In this document: positions 51,774-60,384 of the stretch, one piece after another
Position numbering within the stretch: the first letter of the stretch is position 1
How the letters are laid out: each line of letters starts with the position of its first letter
Source of the DNA: Actinomadura luteofluorescens
GTDB lineage: Bacteria; Actinomycetota; Actinomycetes; Streptosporangiales; Streptosporangiaceae
NCBI RefSeq assembly: GCF_013409365.1
Contig: NZ_JACCBA010000001.1
Location: forward strand, 6,324,001 to 6,388,000
Reading direction: 5' to 3'
Length of the DNA: 64,000 nt
The notes under the pieces: generated by a model
Told to the model about the DNA's origin: nothing
Databases searched by the model: none
What the model saw: only the letters and a program-made list of their open reading frames with translations
Program-made: the position numbers and the translations under genes

Positions 51774-53951
51774 ATGACCATCGGGCTGACCGAGGAGCAC
51801 CGCGACCTGCGCGACGCCGTGCGCGCGTTCACCTCCCGGCAGGTGACGCCCGCGGCCGTCCGCGCCGCCGTGGACGCCAGCCGGGAGAAGGCGCCCGCGT
51901 TCTGGGACGACCTCGCCGCGCAGGGCCTGCTCGGCCTGCACCTCCCCGAGGACGCCGGCGGCGCGGGCTACGGTCTGGTCGAGCTGGCCGTCGTCCTGGA
52001 GGAGCTGGGGCGCGCCGTCACCCCTGGACCGTTCCTTCCGGCGGTGCTGGCGAGCGCCGTGCTGCACCGGGCGGGGCACACCGAGCACCTGCCGTCCCTC
52101 GCCGACGGGAGCGCGGTCGGCGCCGTGGGGCTGGACGCGGGAAGCCTGACGATCTCCCGCTCGGGCGGTGGGATCACGGTGACCGGCACGTCGGGGCCCG
52201 TCCTCGGCGCCCCCCTGGCCGACGTGCTCGTCCTTCCGGTGAAGGACGGCGACGCGACGGCCTGGATCGTGCTGCCCCGGGACGCCGTGAGGGTGGACGA
52301 ACTGCCCAGCCACGACCTGACCCGGCGGCTGGCCCGGGTCGGGCTGGAGAACCGGGCCGTCCCGGGCCGTTCGGTCCTGGACCTGGACCCGCGGGCCGTG
52401 CCCGACCTCGCGGCGGTGCTCTTCGCCGCCGAGGCCTCCGGCCTGGCCGACTGGGCGACGGCGACGGCCGCCGAGTACGCCAAGGTCCGCGAGCAGTTCG
52501 GCCGTCCCATCGGGCAGTTCCAGGGGGTCAAGCACCGCTGCGCCCGGATGCTCGCGCACGCCGAGCAGGCCCGCGCCTGCGCCTGGGACGCCGCCCGCGC
52601 CCACGACGAAGGCGCGGCGCGGGAGGCGTCGCTGGCGGCGGCGGTCGCCGGGGCCACCAGCGTCCAGGCCGCGTTCCAGACCGCGAAGGACTGCGTGCAG
52701 ACCCTCGGCGGCATCGGCTTCACCTGGGAGCACGACGCGAGCCTCTACCTGCGCCGCGCCCAGACCCTCCGCGTCCTGCTCGGCTCCACCGCGTCCTGGC
52801 GCCGCCGCGTCGCCCGCCTCACCCTCGACGGCGTCCGCCGCGAACTGCGCGTCGAACTCCCCCCGGAGGCCGAGCGCATCCGCGTCGAGGTCCGCGCCGA
52901 GCTGGAGCCCGCGAAGGCCCTGGACGGCAAGGAGCGCCTCGGCTACCTCGCCGACCGCGGCTACACCTCGCCGCACCTGCCCGAACCGTGGGGCAAGGGC
53001 GCCGACGCCGTGTCCCAGCTCGTCATCGCCGAGGAGATGCGCGCCGCCGGCCTGCGCGCCCACGACATGATCATCGGCAACTGGGTGGTGCCGACGCTGA
53101 TCGCGCACGGTTCGGCCGCCCAGCACGAGCGGTTCCTGCCCGCCTCGCTGCGCGGCGACATCCGCTGGTGCCAGCTGTTCTCCGAGCCCGGGGCGGGCTC
53201 CGACCTCGCCGCCCTCGCCACCCGGGCGGAGAGGACCGAGGGCGGCTGGAAGATCACCGGGCAGAAGGTGTGGACGTCCATGGCCCGCGAGGCCGACTGG
53301 GGCATCCTGCTCGCGCGCACCGACCCGTCCGTCCCGAAGCACAGGGGCCTGTCGTACTTCCTGCTCGACATGAGGTCGCCCGGCATCGACATCCGGCCGC
53401 TGCGCGAGCTGACCGGCGACACCCTGTTCAACGAGGTGTTCCTGGACGGCGTCTTCATCCCCGACGACCTCCTCGTCGCCGCGCCGGGCGACGGCTGGAA
53501 GCTCGCCCGCACCACCCTGGCGAACGAGCGGGTCTCGCTCTCGAACGACTCGTCCCTGGGCAGCGGCGGCGAGGCCCTCCTCAAACTGGCGACGGACGCG
53601 GACGACGAGCGCCTGACCACGCTCGGCGGCATCCTCTGCGACGCGCAGTCGAGCAGCCTGTTCGGCCTGCGCACGACGCTGCGCTCCCTCGCGGGCGGCC
53701 AGCCCGGCGCCGAGTCCAGCATCGGCAAGCTGATCGGCGTCGAGCACATCCAGCAGGTGTGGGAGACGGCCGTCGACTGGATCGGCCCGGAGGCCCTCAC
53801 CGGCGAGGGGCGCGGCGGGATGGACGACCCGACCTGGATGTTCCTGAACTCCCGCAACATGTCGATCGCGGGCGGCACCACCGACGTCCAGCTGAACATC
53901 ATCGGGGAGCGCCTCCTCGGCCTCCCGCGCGACCCGCAGGCGGCGTCGTGA
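51774..53951 (+). CDS. fused double acyl-CoA dehydrogenase, FadE34-like
   Basis: A 725-residue protein holding two acyl-CoA dehydrogenase units in one chain. Unit 1 (about 1-345) has LPEDAGGAGYGLVELAVVLE and the C-terminal EQFGRPIGQFQGVKHRCARM then CVQTLGGIGFTWEHD. Unit 2 (about 370-725) has LFSEPGAGSDLAALATRAER, GQKVWTSMAREADWGILLAR and SRNMSIAGGTTDVQLNIIGE. Fusion of the two halves of a heteromeric steroid dehydrogenase is the hallmark of FadE34/ChsE3, which desaturates C24 (3-oxochol-4-en-24-oyl-type) and bile-acid CoAs. Ends in a GTGA overlap with the thioesterase. Confidence 0.85.
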   Translation: MTIGLTEEHRDLRDAVRAFTSRQVTPAAVRAAVDASREKAPAFWDDLAAQGLLGLHLPEDAGGAGYGLVELAVVLEELGRAVTPGPFLPAVLASAVLHRAGHTEHLPSLADGSAVGAVGLDAGSLTISRSGGGITVTGTSGPVLGAPLADVLVLPVKDGDATAWIVLPRDAVRVDELPSHDLTRRLARVGLENRAVPGRSVLDLDPRAVPDLAAVLFAAEASGLADWATATAAEYAKVREQFGRPIGQFQGVKHRCARMLAHAEQARACAWDAARAHDEGAAREASLAAAVAGATSVQAAFQTAKDCVQTLGGIGFTWEHDASLYLRRAQTLRVLLGSTASWRRRVARLTLDGVRRELRVELPPEAERIRVEVRAELEPAKALDGKERLGYLADRGYTSPHLPEPWGKGADAVSQLVIAEEMRAAGLRAHDMIIGNWVVPTLIAHGSAAQHERFLPASLRGDIRWCQLFSEPGAGSDLAALATRAERTEGGWKITGQKVWTSMAREADWGILLARTDPSVPKHRGLSYFLLDMRSPGIDIRPLRELTGDTLFNEVFLDGVFIPDDLLVAAPGDGWKLARTTLANERVSLSNDSSLGSGGEALLKLATDADDERLTTLGGILCDAQSSSLFGLRTTLRSLAGGQPGAESSIGKLIGVEHIQQVWETAVDWIGPEALTGEGRGGMDDPTWMFLNSRNMSIAGGTTDVQLNIIGERLLGLPRDPQAAS

Positions 53952-54559
53952 CCCTGGACCTGCAGGCCGAGCACCAGGCGACCGGCGTGGACGCGGCGGC
54001 AGCGGCGGCCCGCCGCGTCGTCGACGCGCTGGTCCGCTCCGGGGACCTCTCGGGCGCCGACATGTCCGAGGTGGCCGACCGCCTGAACGCCGTGGCCGAC
54101 GACCTGGAGGCGGCGGCCCCACCGTTGCGCGACCGCCTGGTCGACATGTGGCGCGGCGACGGCAACACCCGCCACGACCCGGTCACCGGCCCCGAGAACC
54201 CGATCGCCCCGCCGCTCGAATACACCGCCGCGGACTCCCGCACCATCGAGGCCACCGCGACGCTGGGCCTGCCCTACCAGGGCCCGCCGTCCAGCGTCCA
54301 CGGCGGGATCTCGGCCCTCCTCCTGGACCACACCTTGGGCGTGGCGAACGGGTGGGCGGGCAAGTCGGGCATGACGGCGGAACTGACCCTGCGCTACCAC
54401 CGCCTGACGCCCCTCTTCGAGCCCCTGACGATCAGCGCCCGCCAGGTCTCCGTGGACGGCCGCAGGATCCGCACTGTTGGAGCGATCCAGGCCGGTGGCG
54501 AGGACTGCGTGACCGCCGAGGGCCTCTTCATCGCCAAGTACCCGCCCCGCCCCCGCTGA
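53948..54559 (+). CDS. hotdog-fold thioesterase (PaaI/acyl-CoA thioesterase type)
   Basis: A 203-residue protein. Residues 1-75 are helical and variable. The hotdog domain follows, with NPIAPPLEYTAADSRTIEAT, YQGPPSSVHGGISALLLDHT (the HGG-x-x-x-x-x-D/H active loop) and RYHRLTPLFEPLTISARQVS. It probably hydrolyses an acyl-CoA of the side-chain pathway, for recycling CoA or overflow. The GTG start overlaps the FadE34-like stop. Convergent with the GNAT gene, only three bases apart. Confidence 0.82.
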   Translation: MTLDLQAEHQATGVDAAAAAARRVVDALVRSGDLSGADMSEVADRLNAVADDLEAAAPPLRDRLVDMWRGDGNTRHDPVTGPENPIAPPLEYTAADSRTIEATATLGLPYQGPPSSVHGGISALLLDHTLGVANGWAGKSGMTAELTLRYHRLTPLFEPLTISARQVSVDGRRIRTVGAIQAGGEDCVTAEGLFIAKYPPRPR

Positions 54560-54562
54560 CCG

Positions 54563-55156
54563 TCACCCCGTCTGAGCGAGTCGCATGGAGACGTAGTCGG
54601 TGAACCCCGCGCGCCGGGCGAACCTGACGGGGCGTCGCTGGTACTCGGTGAACCCGAGCTTGGCATAGAGGCCGAGCGCTGGGGCGTTGGTGTCCTTGAT
54701 GTCGCGGAGCACGAATTCGCGGTGGTCGGGAAGGGCGAGGATGTGCCGCATGAGCGCGGTCGCGACCCCGCGTCCCTGGCTGCCGGGCTCGGTCGTGACG
54801 AAGCCGATCTCTGCCAGGCCCGCCCGGTTCTCGTCCGCCGCGCCGAGAAACTGGGAGCGAAGGACGAGGTGGCTGATCGTGCCGTGCACCGCGCCCAGGT
54901 GGCGTCGGATCTCGGACCATCGGGGCGCGAAGCACTCCTGCGCACCCGCGGTGACAGAGGCGACGGCCGCGGGCTCCCCCTCCAGGAGGGCGACGTAGAA
55001 CCGGTTCAGCAGGACCATGTGCTCGAACGCGTCGGTGAGCTTCCGCGGGTCGGAGGAGAAGAACGCGAAGTCTTCGGCGAAGCCGTGGACCAGCACCGCG
55101 GTGATCCGCCGCCGGTAGTCCTCGCCCAGTTCGTCGCCGCGCCTGACCTCGATCAT
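54563..55156 (-). CDS. GNAT-family N-acetyltransferase
   Basis: A 197-residue GNAT protein. The CoA loop is TTEPGSQGRGVATALMRHIL, followed by LGLYAKLGFTEYQRRPVRFA. An N-terminal helical region (LVHGFAEDFAFFSSDPRKLT) precedes. Substrate unknown. The ATG overlaps the stop of the upstream TetR gene (ATGA), so the two form one unit under the TetR operator at 55780. Confidence 0.82.
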   Translation of the reverse strand: MIEVRRGDELGEDYRRRITAVLVHGFAEDFAFFSSDPRKLTDAFEHMVLLNRFYVALLEGEPAAVASVTAGAQECFAPRWSEIRRHLGAVHGTISHLVLRSQFLGAADENRAGLAEIGFVTTEPGSQGRGVATALMRHILALPDHREFVLRDIKDTNAPALGLYAKLGFTEYQRRPVRFARRAGFTDYVSMRLAQTG

Positions 55157-55761
55157 CCGGACGTTCCTTCCGTGAGTACTCTCAGCACGATGTGGACGTC
55201 CGGGACGGCGAGCTCGGCACCGAGGGCGAGCCGCATGGTCGTCAGACCGCCGAGGGTGGCGAAGTAGCATGCCGTGATCTCTGCCGGATCGCCGCTGCCG
55301 AACTCGCCGGCGGCCTGGCCCCGCCGCACGCACTCCTCGAAGGCGCGCCACATCGAGCGCTGTGCCCCGACGATCCGCTCGACCGTGCCGGGGGGCGTGT
55401 CGGTGGTGACCCCGTGGTTGACGACGACGACGAACTCGGCGGCGCCGTCGTCGGCCGTGACGTCGGCCAGAAAGCGGGCGGTGAACGCGCGGATCACGTC
55501 CTCCGGCCGCCCCTCTCCCGAAATCTCGGCCGTGAGCGCGACGAGGCCGGCGACGGCCTGGTCGAGCAGGGCCAGGTACAGCTCGTCCTTCGTGGCGTAG
55601 TGGCGGTAGATCGACCCGACGCTCACGTCCGCTTCTCGCGCGATGTCGCGAATGGTCGACGCCGCGAACCCTCGGCGGGCGAACACCCGGACGGCGGCCG
55701 TCTGGATGACCTCCTGCCTGGCCGCGCGCAGCGCGGCGTTCTGCTCGGCCGTGCGCGGCAT
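55153..55761 (-). CDS. TetR-family repressor
   Basis: A 202-residue TetR protein. FARRGFAASTIRDIAREADV then SVGSIYRHYATKDELYLALL is the DNA-binding domain. The ligand domain has a conserved acidic stretch (ADDGAAEFVVVVNH). The ATG at 55761 (MPRTAEQN) follows GGGGG; an ATG at 55794 would lie inside the palindrome at 55780 and is unlikely. Represses itself and the acetyltransferase by inference. Confidence 0.85.
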   Translation of the reverse strand: MPRTAEQNAALRAARQEVIQTAAVRVFARRGFAASTIRDIAREADVSVGSIYRHYATKDELYLALLDQAVAGLVALTAEISGEGRPEDVIRAFTARFLADVTADDGAAEFVVVVNHGVTTDTPPGTVERIVGAQRSMWRAFEECVRRGQAAGEFGSGDPAEITACYFATLGGLTTMRLALGAELAVPDVHIVLRVLTEGTSG

Positions 55762-55779
55762 GGAACCCCCGAGATGAAA

Positions 55780-55793
55780 TGAACTTTCGTTCA
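55780..55793. promoter_or_regulatory. TetR operator
   Basis: TGAAC-TTTC-GTTCA, a perfect 5-4-5 palindrome 18 bases upstream of the TetR start. Form and location are those of an autoregulatory TetR site. Confidence 0.7.
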
Positions 55794-55937
55794 CTCTACG
55801 GCAAGCGCACGGTCGAAGCGATCCCGGCCGGCCCGCCGAGGAGCCGTTGCCGCCGGTGGAGCCCGCCCTGAGATCATCGGCGGGAGGAAGCGGCCTTCGA
55901 GGAGACCGTCGACCACGACACTGACCTGCACATTCGA

Positions 55938-55972
55938 TGTGTACGCTTGTTCCTAAGGTTGTGTACGTTTGT
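55938..55972. promoter_or_regulatory. direct repeat upstream of a TetR gene
   Basis: TGTGTACGCTTGT (55938) and TGTGTACGTTTGT (55960) differ at one position and are exactly 22 bases (two helical turns) apart, ending just before the ATG at 55977. A candidate operator for the downstream TetR. The lack of a ribosome site suggests a leaderless or poorly initiated mRNA. Confidence 0.6.
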
Positions 55973-55976
55973 ACGC

Positions 55977-56549
55977 ATGGGAGAGCAGACGACGACCCGC
56001 AGGCGGACGCGCCGCACCGATCCCGGCCGCAAGGCGCGCATCATCGAGGCCGCCCTCGACGCCATCGCGGAGGACGGCGCGGCGGCCGCGACCCACCGGA
56101 GCATCGCCGCCCGCGCCGGCGTGCCGCTCGGCTCCGTCACCTACCACTTCACCGGCCTCGGCGACCTGCACGCTCAGGCGTTCGCCCGGTACGTGGCCGA
56201 GGCGTCGGCGGCGTTCGAAGCCCTGTTCGCAGGCGTCGAGACCCGCGAGCAGCTCGTCGACGTCCTGGTCGACTACGTGCACGGGGGTCCGGCCCGGCGC
56301 CGCAGCGCCACCCTCGGGTTCGAGCTCCACCTCGCCGCGCTCAGGGCACCCGCCCTCCGCTCCCTCACCCAAGCCTGGACGTCTGACAGCCGCGCAGTGC
56401 TGGCACGCTTCACCGGCCCCGACGTAGCCGCTCGCCTGGACGCGCTGCTGGAAGGGATGGTCATGCACGCACTCCTCAGCACCGAGCCGGAGCCGCGCGA
56501 AGCGACGCGGGCGGCGATCGTGCAGACGCTGGGGGAGGCGCGTCCGTGA
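55977..56549 (+). CDS. TetR-family regulator
   Basis: A 190-residue TetR protein. An Arg/Thr-rich start (GEQTTTRRRTRRTDPGRK) leads into IAEDGAAAATHRSIAARAGV then PLGSVTYHFTGLGDLHAQAF. GMVMHALLSTEPEP lies near the C-terminus. It overlaps the start of the epoxide hydrolase gene (GTGA), so it probably controls that gene. I use the ATG at 55977 since the upstream frame runs through the repeat sites. Confidence 0.85.
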   Translation: MGEQTTTRRRTRRTDPGRKARIIEAALDAIAEDGAAAATHRSIAARAGVPLGSVTYHFTGLGDLHAQAFARYVAEASAAFEALFAGVETREQLVDVLVDYVHGGPARRRSATLGFELHLAALRAPALRSLTQAWTSDSRAVLARFTGPDVAARLDALLEGMVMHALLSTEPEPREATRAAIVQTLGEARP

Positions 56550-57669
56550 CACCCGTGATCACCGTCCCCGACGCCGACCTGGACGACCTGCGCTCACGCC
56601 TGCGGCGCACCCGGTGGCCGGACACCTGGCCCGTCCCCGGCTGGAGCGCCGGCACCGACCCCGCCGAGCTGCGACGCCTGACCGCCTACTGGGCGGACGG
56701 CTACGACTGGCGCACCCACGAGGCCGCCATCAACGCACTCCCGTCCCACTTCGCGGACATCGACGGAACCCCCGTCCACTACCTCCGCTTCGACGGAGAG
56801 CACCCGGACGCGCTGCCGATCGTCCTGACGCACGGCTGGCCCAGCACCGTCCTCGAACTCGTCGAGCTGGCACGCCGCCTTTCAGCACCGTCGCACTACG
56901 GAGGCGTTCCGGCCGACGCGTTCACCGTCATCGTCCCGTCCCTCCCAGGCTTCGCGTTCTCACCGCAGCGTCCGTCGCTCGAAGCAGAGCAGACGCACGA
57001 GCTCTGGCACCGCCTCATGCACGACGAACTCGGCTTCACCCGCTATGCCGCCCACGGCGGCGACCTAGGAGCCGGAATCAGTGCCCGCCTGGCCGAGAGG
57101 CCCACCCCGAAGCACTCGTCGGCATCCACGTCCTCGCGGTCGCCGCACCGCCCACCTACGACCCCGCGACCCTCACCCCGCAGGAGCAAGCGCACCTCGA
57201 CTCCGTCTCTGCCTGGAGCGCCGAAGAGGGCGGCTACCAGCACGAACAAAGCACGCGCCCGCTCACACTGGGATACGGCCTGACCGACTCCCCGACCGGC
57301 CTGCTCGCCTGGATCGTGGAGAAGTACCGCGCCTGGAGCGACTGCGGAGGCGACCTGTCCTCCCGGTTCAGCGACGACTTCGTCCTGACGCAGGCGTCCC
57401 TCTACTGGTTCACCAACACCATCGGGACGTCCTTCCGCCCCTACTACGAGTACAACCGCGGCCTGACGAGACGCGTGGAGAAGGTGGACGTCCCCACGGC
57501 CCTGGCCCTCTTCCCGGCAGACCTGGCCCACCCACCCAGCACCTGGGCCGAACGCACCTACAACCTCACGAGGTACAAGGTCATGCCGCGCGGCGGCCAC
57601 TTCGCCGCCCACGAAGAACCCGCCCTACTCGCAGACGACCTGACCGAGTTCTTCCGCCCCCTCCGCTAG
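56546..57669 (+). pseudogene. epoxide hydrolase (EHN-type) gene interrupted by a frameshift
   Basis: The first frame gives the EHN domain (LDDLRSRLRRTRWPDTWPVP, HFADIDGTPVHYLRF) and the catalytic half with LTHGWPSTVLELVELARRL, LPGFAFS and AAHGGDLGAGISARLAE, where the nucleophile Asp is expected in GGDLG. Near 57100-57112 the frame breaks: translation becomes low-complexity and stops at 57283. The missing half continues in another frame from about 57105 (EALVGIHVLAVAAPPTYDPA, FTNTIGTSFRPYYEYNRG, RYKVMPRGGHFAAHEEP with the catalytic His) to 57669. One missing base, or two extra, in AGGCCCACCCCG would explain it. Either a recent pseudogene or a base-call error. Intact length would be about 370 residues, normal for the family. 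Confidence 0.8.
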
Positions 57670-57675
57670 AAGGGG

Positions 57676-58020
57676 TCACCAGGTGGACGGGAACATGCGG
57701 TGCTTGAGGAGCAGGTCGACCTGCTCGGCCGCTGCCTCGGCGTCCCCGCATGGGACCAGGTAGCCGAACCGCCCGCGCTGCGCCCGGTGGTATGCCCAGC
57801 CGCCGGGGACGGCCCGGACGCTCACCACGACCCCGACGTCCTCGGCGACGCCGCTCGCATAGACCCAGAGCAGCGGCACCGGCAGGGGGAACTCCTCGGG
57901 CTCATAGAGCCTGACGCACCGCCAGCCTCGCGAACCGACCGCCCTGGCGAGCATCTCCAGGAACCGCACCGCCGTCCGGTGTCCCCGGCGGGTACGCCAC
58001 CTCAGCAGAAGCCGCTCCAT
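57676..58020 (-). CDS. 114-residue protein of unknown function
   Basis: A small basic protein, Arg/Trp-rich at the N-terminus (MERLLLRWRTRRGHRTAVRF), then VYASGVAEDVGVVVSVRAVP and a conserved-looking YLVPCGDAEAAAEQVDLLLK with a FPSTW end. It overlaps the upstream ATPase stop by one base (TGATG), so the pair is co-translated. I do not recognise the family; small partners of this kind are common next to stand-alone anti-sigma-type ATPases in actinomycetes. Confidence 0.65.
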   Translation of the reverse strand: MERLLLRWRTRRGHRTAVRFLEMLARAVGSRGWRCVRLYEPEEFPLPVPLLWVYASGVAEDVGVVVSVRAVPGGWAYHRAQRGRFGYLVPCGDAEAAAEQVDLLLKHRMFPSTW

Positions 58021-58400
58021 CAGAAGGCCACCCTCGCCCACACCCATTTGCCGTGCGGCTCGGTTCTGGTGACCCCGCACTCTGCGGCCAGCGCCTGCAC
58101 GATCGGCAGGCCCCGCCCCCGCGTCCCGGCGTCGTGCCCAGGTTCGAGTGCCCGCGCGTCCGGGACGATGTCCTCCAGGGACAGTTCGACGATCGGACGC
58201 AGCACGGGCATGGCATCGGACGAGTCCCACACCGCGAGCATGACGGTTCGCACCTCTCGCACGAACCTGACCCGGATCTCCCGATAAAGGGTAACCTCCA
58301 CCGCATTGGCGACTAATTCGCCGGCCACCTGGGAAACGTCCCCGGCGATCCCCGCAAGCCCCCATTCGCGAAGCCGAAACCCCACGAGCGTCCGCACCAA
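58020..58400 (-). CDS. ATP-binding protein of the anti-sigma-factor kinase type (HATPase_c)
   Basis: A 126-residue GHKL ATPase like SpoIIAB/RsbW. VSQVAGELVANAVEVTLYRE is the N-box; VWDSSDAMPVL is the G1-type segment (the usual DNG/DxG is degenerate as DSSD); GTRGRGLPIVQALAAECGV is the G2 box. Such stand-alone domains phosphorylate STAS antagonists or bind sigma factors. The start is uncertain: a TTG at 58400 or a GTG one codon later, both without a clear ribosome site. Confidence 0.78.
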   Translation of the reverse strand: MVRTLVGFRLREWGLAGIAGDVSQVAGELVANAVEVTLYREIRVRFVREVRTVMLAVWDSSDAMPVLRPIVELSLEDIVPDARALEPGHDAGTRGRGLPIVQALAAECGVTRTEPHGKWVWARVAF

Positions 58401-58873
58401 CCCCGCCGTCGACCGCCTGGTTGGGCTCGCTGCCCTGCACGGCGAATCCGGACTGGTGCGGCATGGTGCCCGGCATGCCGCCGATCAAGGAGGGGGAACC
58501 GGCTCCGCGCTCGCCAGGAAGCTGGCCAAGGGGCTTCCCGCCGGGCTCCGCAGCGGTTGGAACGCACGGAAGAGCTATCAGGTGTACCTGGGCTTTGACA
58601 AAACGGAACGGACATATATGCAGGTACCGTGAACAATCTGCTCGGGAAGCGGCAATCGAAACGCGGCGCGAGATTAAGGGTTTCACCGATCACGTCCGGT
58701 TCGGGAGTAACTCGAGGCGAGGCGTGCGCGATCGAGTAAGTCATGCTCAATCGGAATTCACACTACGTTGATAAAATCAACAGCATTGATCCGCAGCGTG
58801 GCGAGTACTACAAGCCTGCCGTAACATGAGATAAGGCATGACTTAAGTCTAATGGCTACCAGGTGGGTTTGAA
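58401..58873. other. intergenic stretch turning AT-rich, no gene recognised
   Basis: The first 230 bases keep genome-like GC but no frame looks coding. From about 58650 the sequence becomes clearly richer in A and T. It includes a perfect hairpin GTTGAT-AAA-ATCAAC at 58767-58781 and probably the promoter of the immunity gene. A 22-base stretch at 58413-58434 recurs exactly at 59664-59685 inside the S51-type gene. Likely a site of past insertion or deletion. Confidence 0.55.
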
Positions 58874-59359
58874 GTGCCGAACATGGAGATATTGAAACCG
58901 TCCCGGCGGAAGCTACGGGAGGGCGACGTCTTCGCCTTCCGCGTTCCCCGGGCCGGCGAGCATTTCATGTTCGGCCGGGTGATCAGGGTCGACATGCCGA
59001 TGGGAGATTCTCCCATGCCGGGGGACAACCTCGTCTACCTCTACGGCCATCGTTCGAAGGAGAAGGTCCCCGAGCTGGGAGCGCTGACGGTGGACGACCT
59101 GCTGGTCCCACCGAAGTTCATCAACCGGCAGCCCTGGCTCAAGGGCTTCTTTGAGAACGTCGTGCACGCGCCGCTCGAAGACAGTGACGTGCTCGCCCGG
59201 CATTGCTTCCGCAAGCCGCTAAAAGAAGTTTATGTAAACGACCGGGGCGATGTGCTCGCCGAGCGCATCGAGCCCTGCGGTTTCTTCGCATTGGACAGCT
59301 ATCTGACGCTCGATGACGCCATCAGCGAGGCCTTGGGTGTGGCTCCCGCGAGCGACTGA
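58874..59359 (+). CDS. Imm26-family immunity protein-like
   Basis: A 161-residue protein. REGDVFAFRVPRAGEHFMFG then RVI is the Imm26 opening. NLVYLYGHRS, DLLVPPKFINRQPWLKGFF and a C-terminal FFALDSYLTLDDAI follow the family pattern. Imm26 proteins protect against polymorphic toxins delivered by neighbours, and often appear without the toxin. No toxin gene is nearby. Base composition is less GC-rich than the surroundings, which suggests acquisition. The GTG start has AGGTGGG 6 bases upstream; an ATG at 58883 is also possible. Confidence 0.7.
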   Translation: MPNMEILKPSRRKLREGDVFAFRVPRAGEHFMFGRVIRVDMPMGDSPMPGDNLVYLYGHRSKEKVPELGALTVDDLLVPPKFINRQPWLKGFFENVVHAPLEDSDVLARHCFRKPLKEVYVNDRGDVLAERIEPCGFFALDSYLTLDDAISEALGVAPASD

Positions 59360-59539
59360 ACACCGGTATTTCTAGCAGAAAGGGGCTTTTCCGGGAACCT
59401 GCACCCGCACACGGACGCGGCACAGGTGTGCGCGGCGTCCATGGTCCGCAAAGCGCCAGAGGCCGGTCATCTCCTCATCAGCCCCCAGGCGTTCGGAGCG
59501 CTGATGGACCGTTTGAAACGCGGCGATCAGGTTTGCTGA
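59360..59539 (+). pseudogene. DUF397-like remnant
   Basis: Directly after the immunity gene stop, one frame reads FSGN (59387) and later VRKAPEAGHLLISPQAFGAL then MDRLKRGDQVC before a TGA. DUF397 proteins have a SSxSGN start, a VRDSK-type middle and a final helix ending in KRG/KxG, so this looks like a shortened, decayed member. The first Met is at 59441 (32 codons). Alternatively a chance frame. Confidence 0.4.
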
Positions 59540-59608
59540 CCGTTGTCCCACAGGGAGCCTCGGCTGGGGTCGGGGCTCGGTCGTGTAGGGGCGGGGGACG
59601 ATCGGGGG

Positions 59609-60226
59609 GTGACGTTCTTGGGGGCGCGGTTGTTTCTGGGGTCGGCTGGGTTGGGGGCGTTGCCCGCCTGGTTGGGCTCGCTGCCAGACGTGCCGCGCCG
59701 GGCGGTGCTCGTTCCCACGGCGGCGAATCCGCTGCCGTCCGCGCCCTTCGTCCGTGCCGCCGCCGAAATGCTCAGGGGCGAAGGGTTGGCGGTGGACGTC
59801 TTCGATCTCGAAGGCGCCTCGGGTGACGGCGTCCGGCGCGTGCTGGACGGGGTTCAGGTCGTTTTCGTCACCGGGGGTATCCGCTCTTCCTGCTGGAGCA
59901 TGTTCGTCGCAGCGGGGGTCGATCGCGTTGCCGTGCCCTCTGTCGGCGACGGGTCCCTGGCCTACGTGGGGATCTCGGCCGGGGCGGCTCTCGCCGGGCC
60001 GGATCTGCGGCCGCTGCGAGGTTCCGACGATCCCGGGACGGTCGACTCCACCGCCGGGCTCGGCCTGGTCCCGTTCGTCGTGCTGCCGCACCGGAACCGG
60101 GGACGGGCCGCGCGGCACGACCGGCTGGCCCGCGAGCCCGGACGGGCGTGGCCCGTGATCTCGATCAATGACGACCAGGCCGTCGGCGTCGCCGGCTGCG
60201 GCTTCGAGGTCCTGGAATCTCGGTAG
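59609..60226 (+). CDS. peptidase S51 (dipeptidase E-like) family protein
   Basis: A 205-residue class I glutamine-amidotransferase-like hydrolase. VLVPTAANPLPSAPFVRAAA, VVFVTGG, and YVGISAGAALAGPDLRPLRG, where the nucleophile Ser sits in GISAG, then PFVVLPHRN with the probable catalytic His. S51 enzymes cleave Asp-X dipeptides or act as cyanophycinase-like peptidases. The region between FVTGG and YVGISAG (IRSSCWSMFVAAGVDRVAVP) departs from the usual N-T-F-x-L-L segment, so specificity may differ. GTG start after a G-run. Confidence 0.72.
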   Translation: MTFLGARLFLGSAGLGALPAWLGSLPDVPRRAVLVPTAANPLPSAPFVRAAAEMLRGEGLAVDVFDLEGASGDGVRRVLDGVQVVFVTGGIRSSCWSMFVAAGVDRVAVPSVGDGSLAYVGISAGAALAGPDLRPLRGSDDPGTVDSTAGLGLVPFVVLPHRNRGRAARHDRLAREPGRAWPVISINDDQAVGVAGCGFEVLESR

Positions 60227-60312
60227 GGGGCGCAGGAGGCAGGTTGGGCTGCTGACTTCCTGCCGCGGCGAGGGTGATCGCCGTAAGTGCCGATCATCCT
60301 GTGCCATGGACG

Positions 60313-60370
60313 GTGGTGGGTGACACCCGCGTATGAGCCGCGTGTGCCAAGCAACCCAGACACCCACCAC
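60313..60370 (+). promoter_or_regulatory. inverted repeat in the 5' leader of the 60385 gene
   Basis: GTGGTGGGTG (60313-60322) pairs perfectly with CACCCACCAC (60361-60370), just before AAGGAG and the ATG at 60385. Folded in the mRNA it would sit beside the ribosome site and could modulate translation. Confidence 0.5.
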
Positions 60371-60384
60371 TCAAGGAGCACGAC

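Noticed and set aside
58421..58771. Possible 116-codon gene on the plus strand before the immunity gene
   Set aside because: No ribosome site, no motif, and codon use unlike the neighbours.
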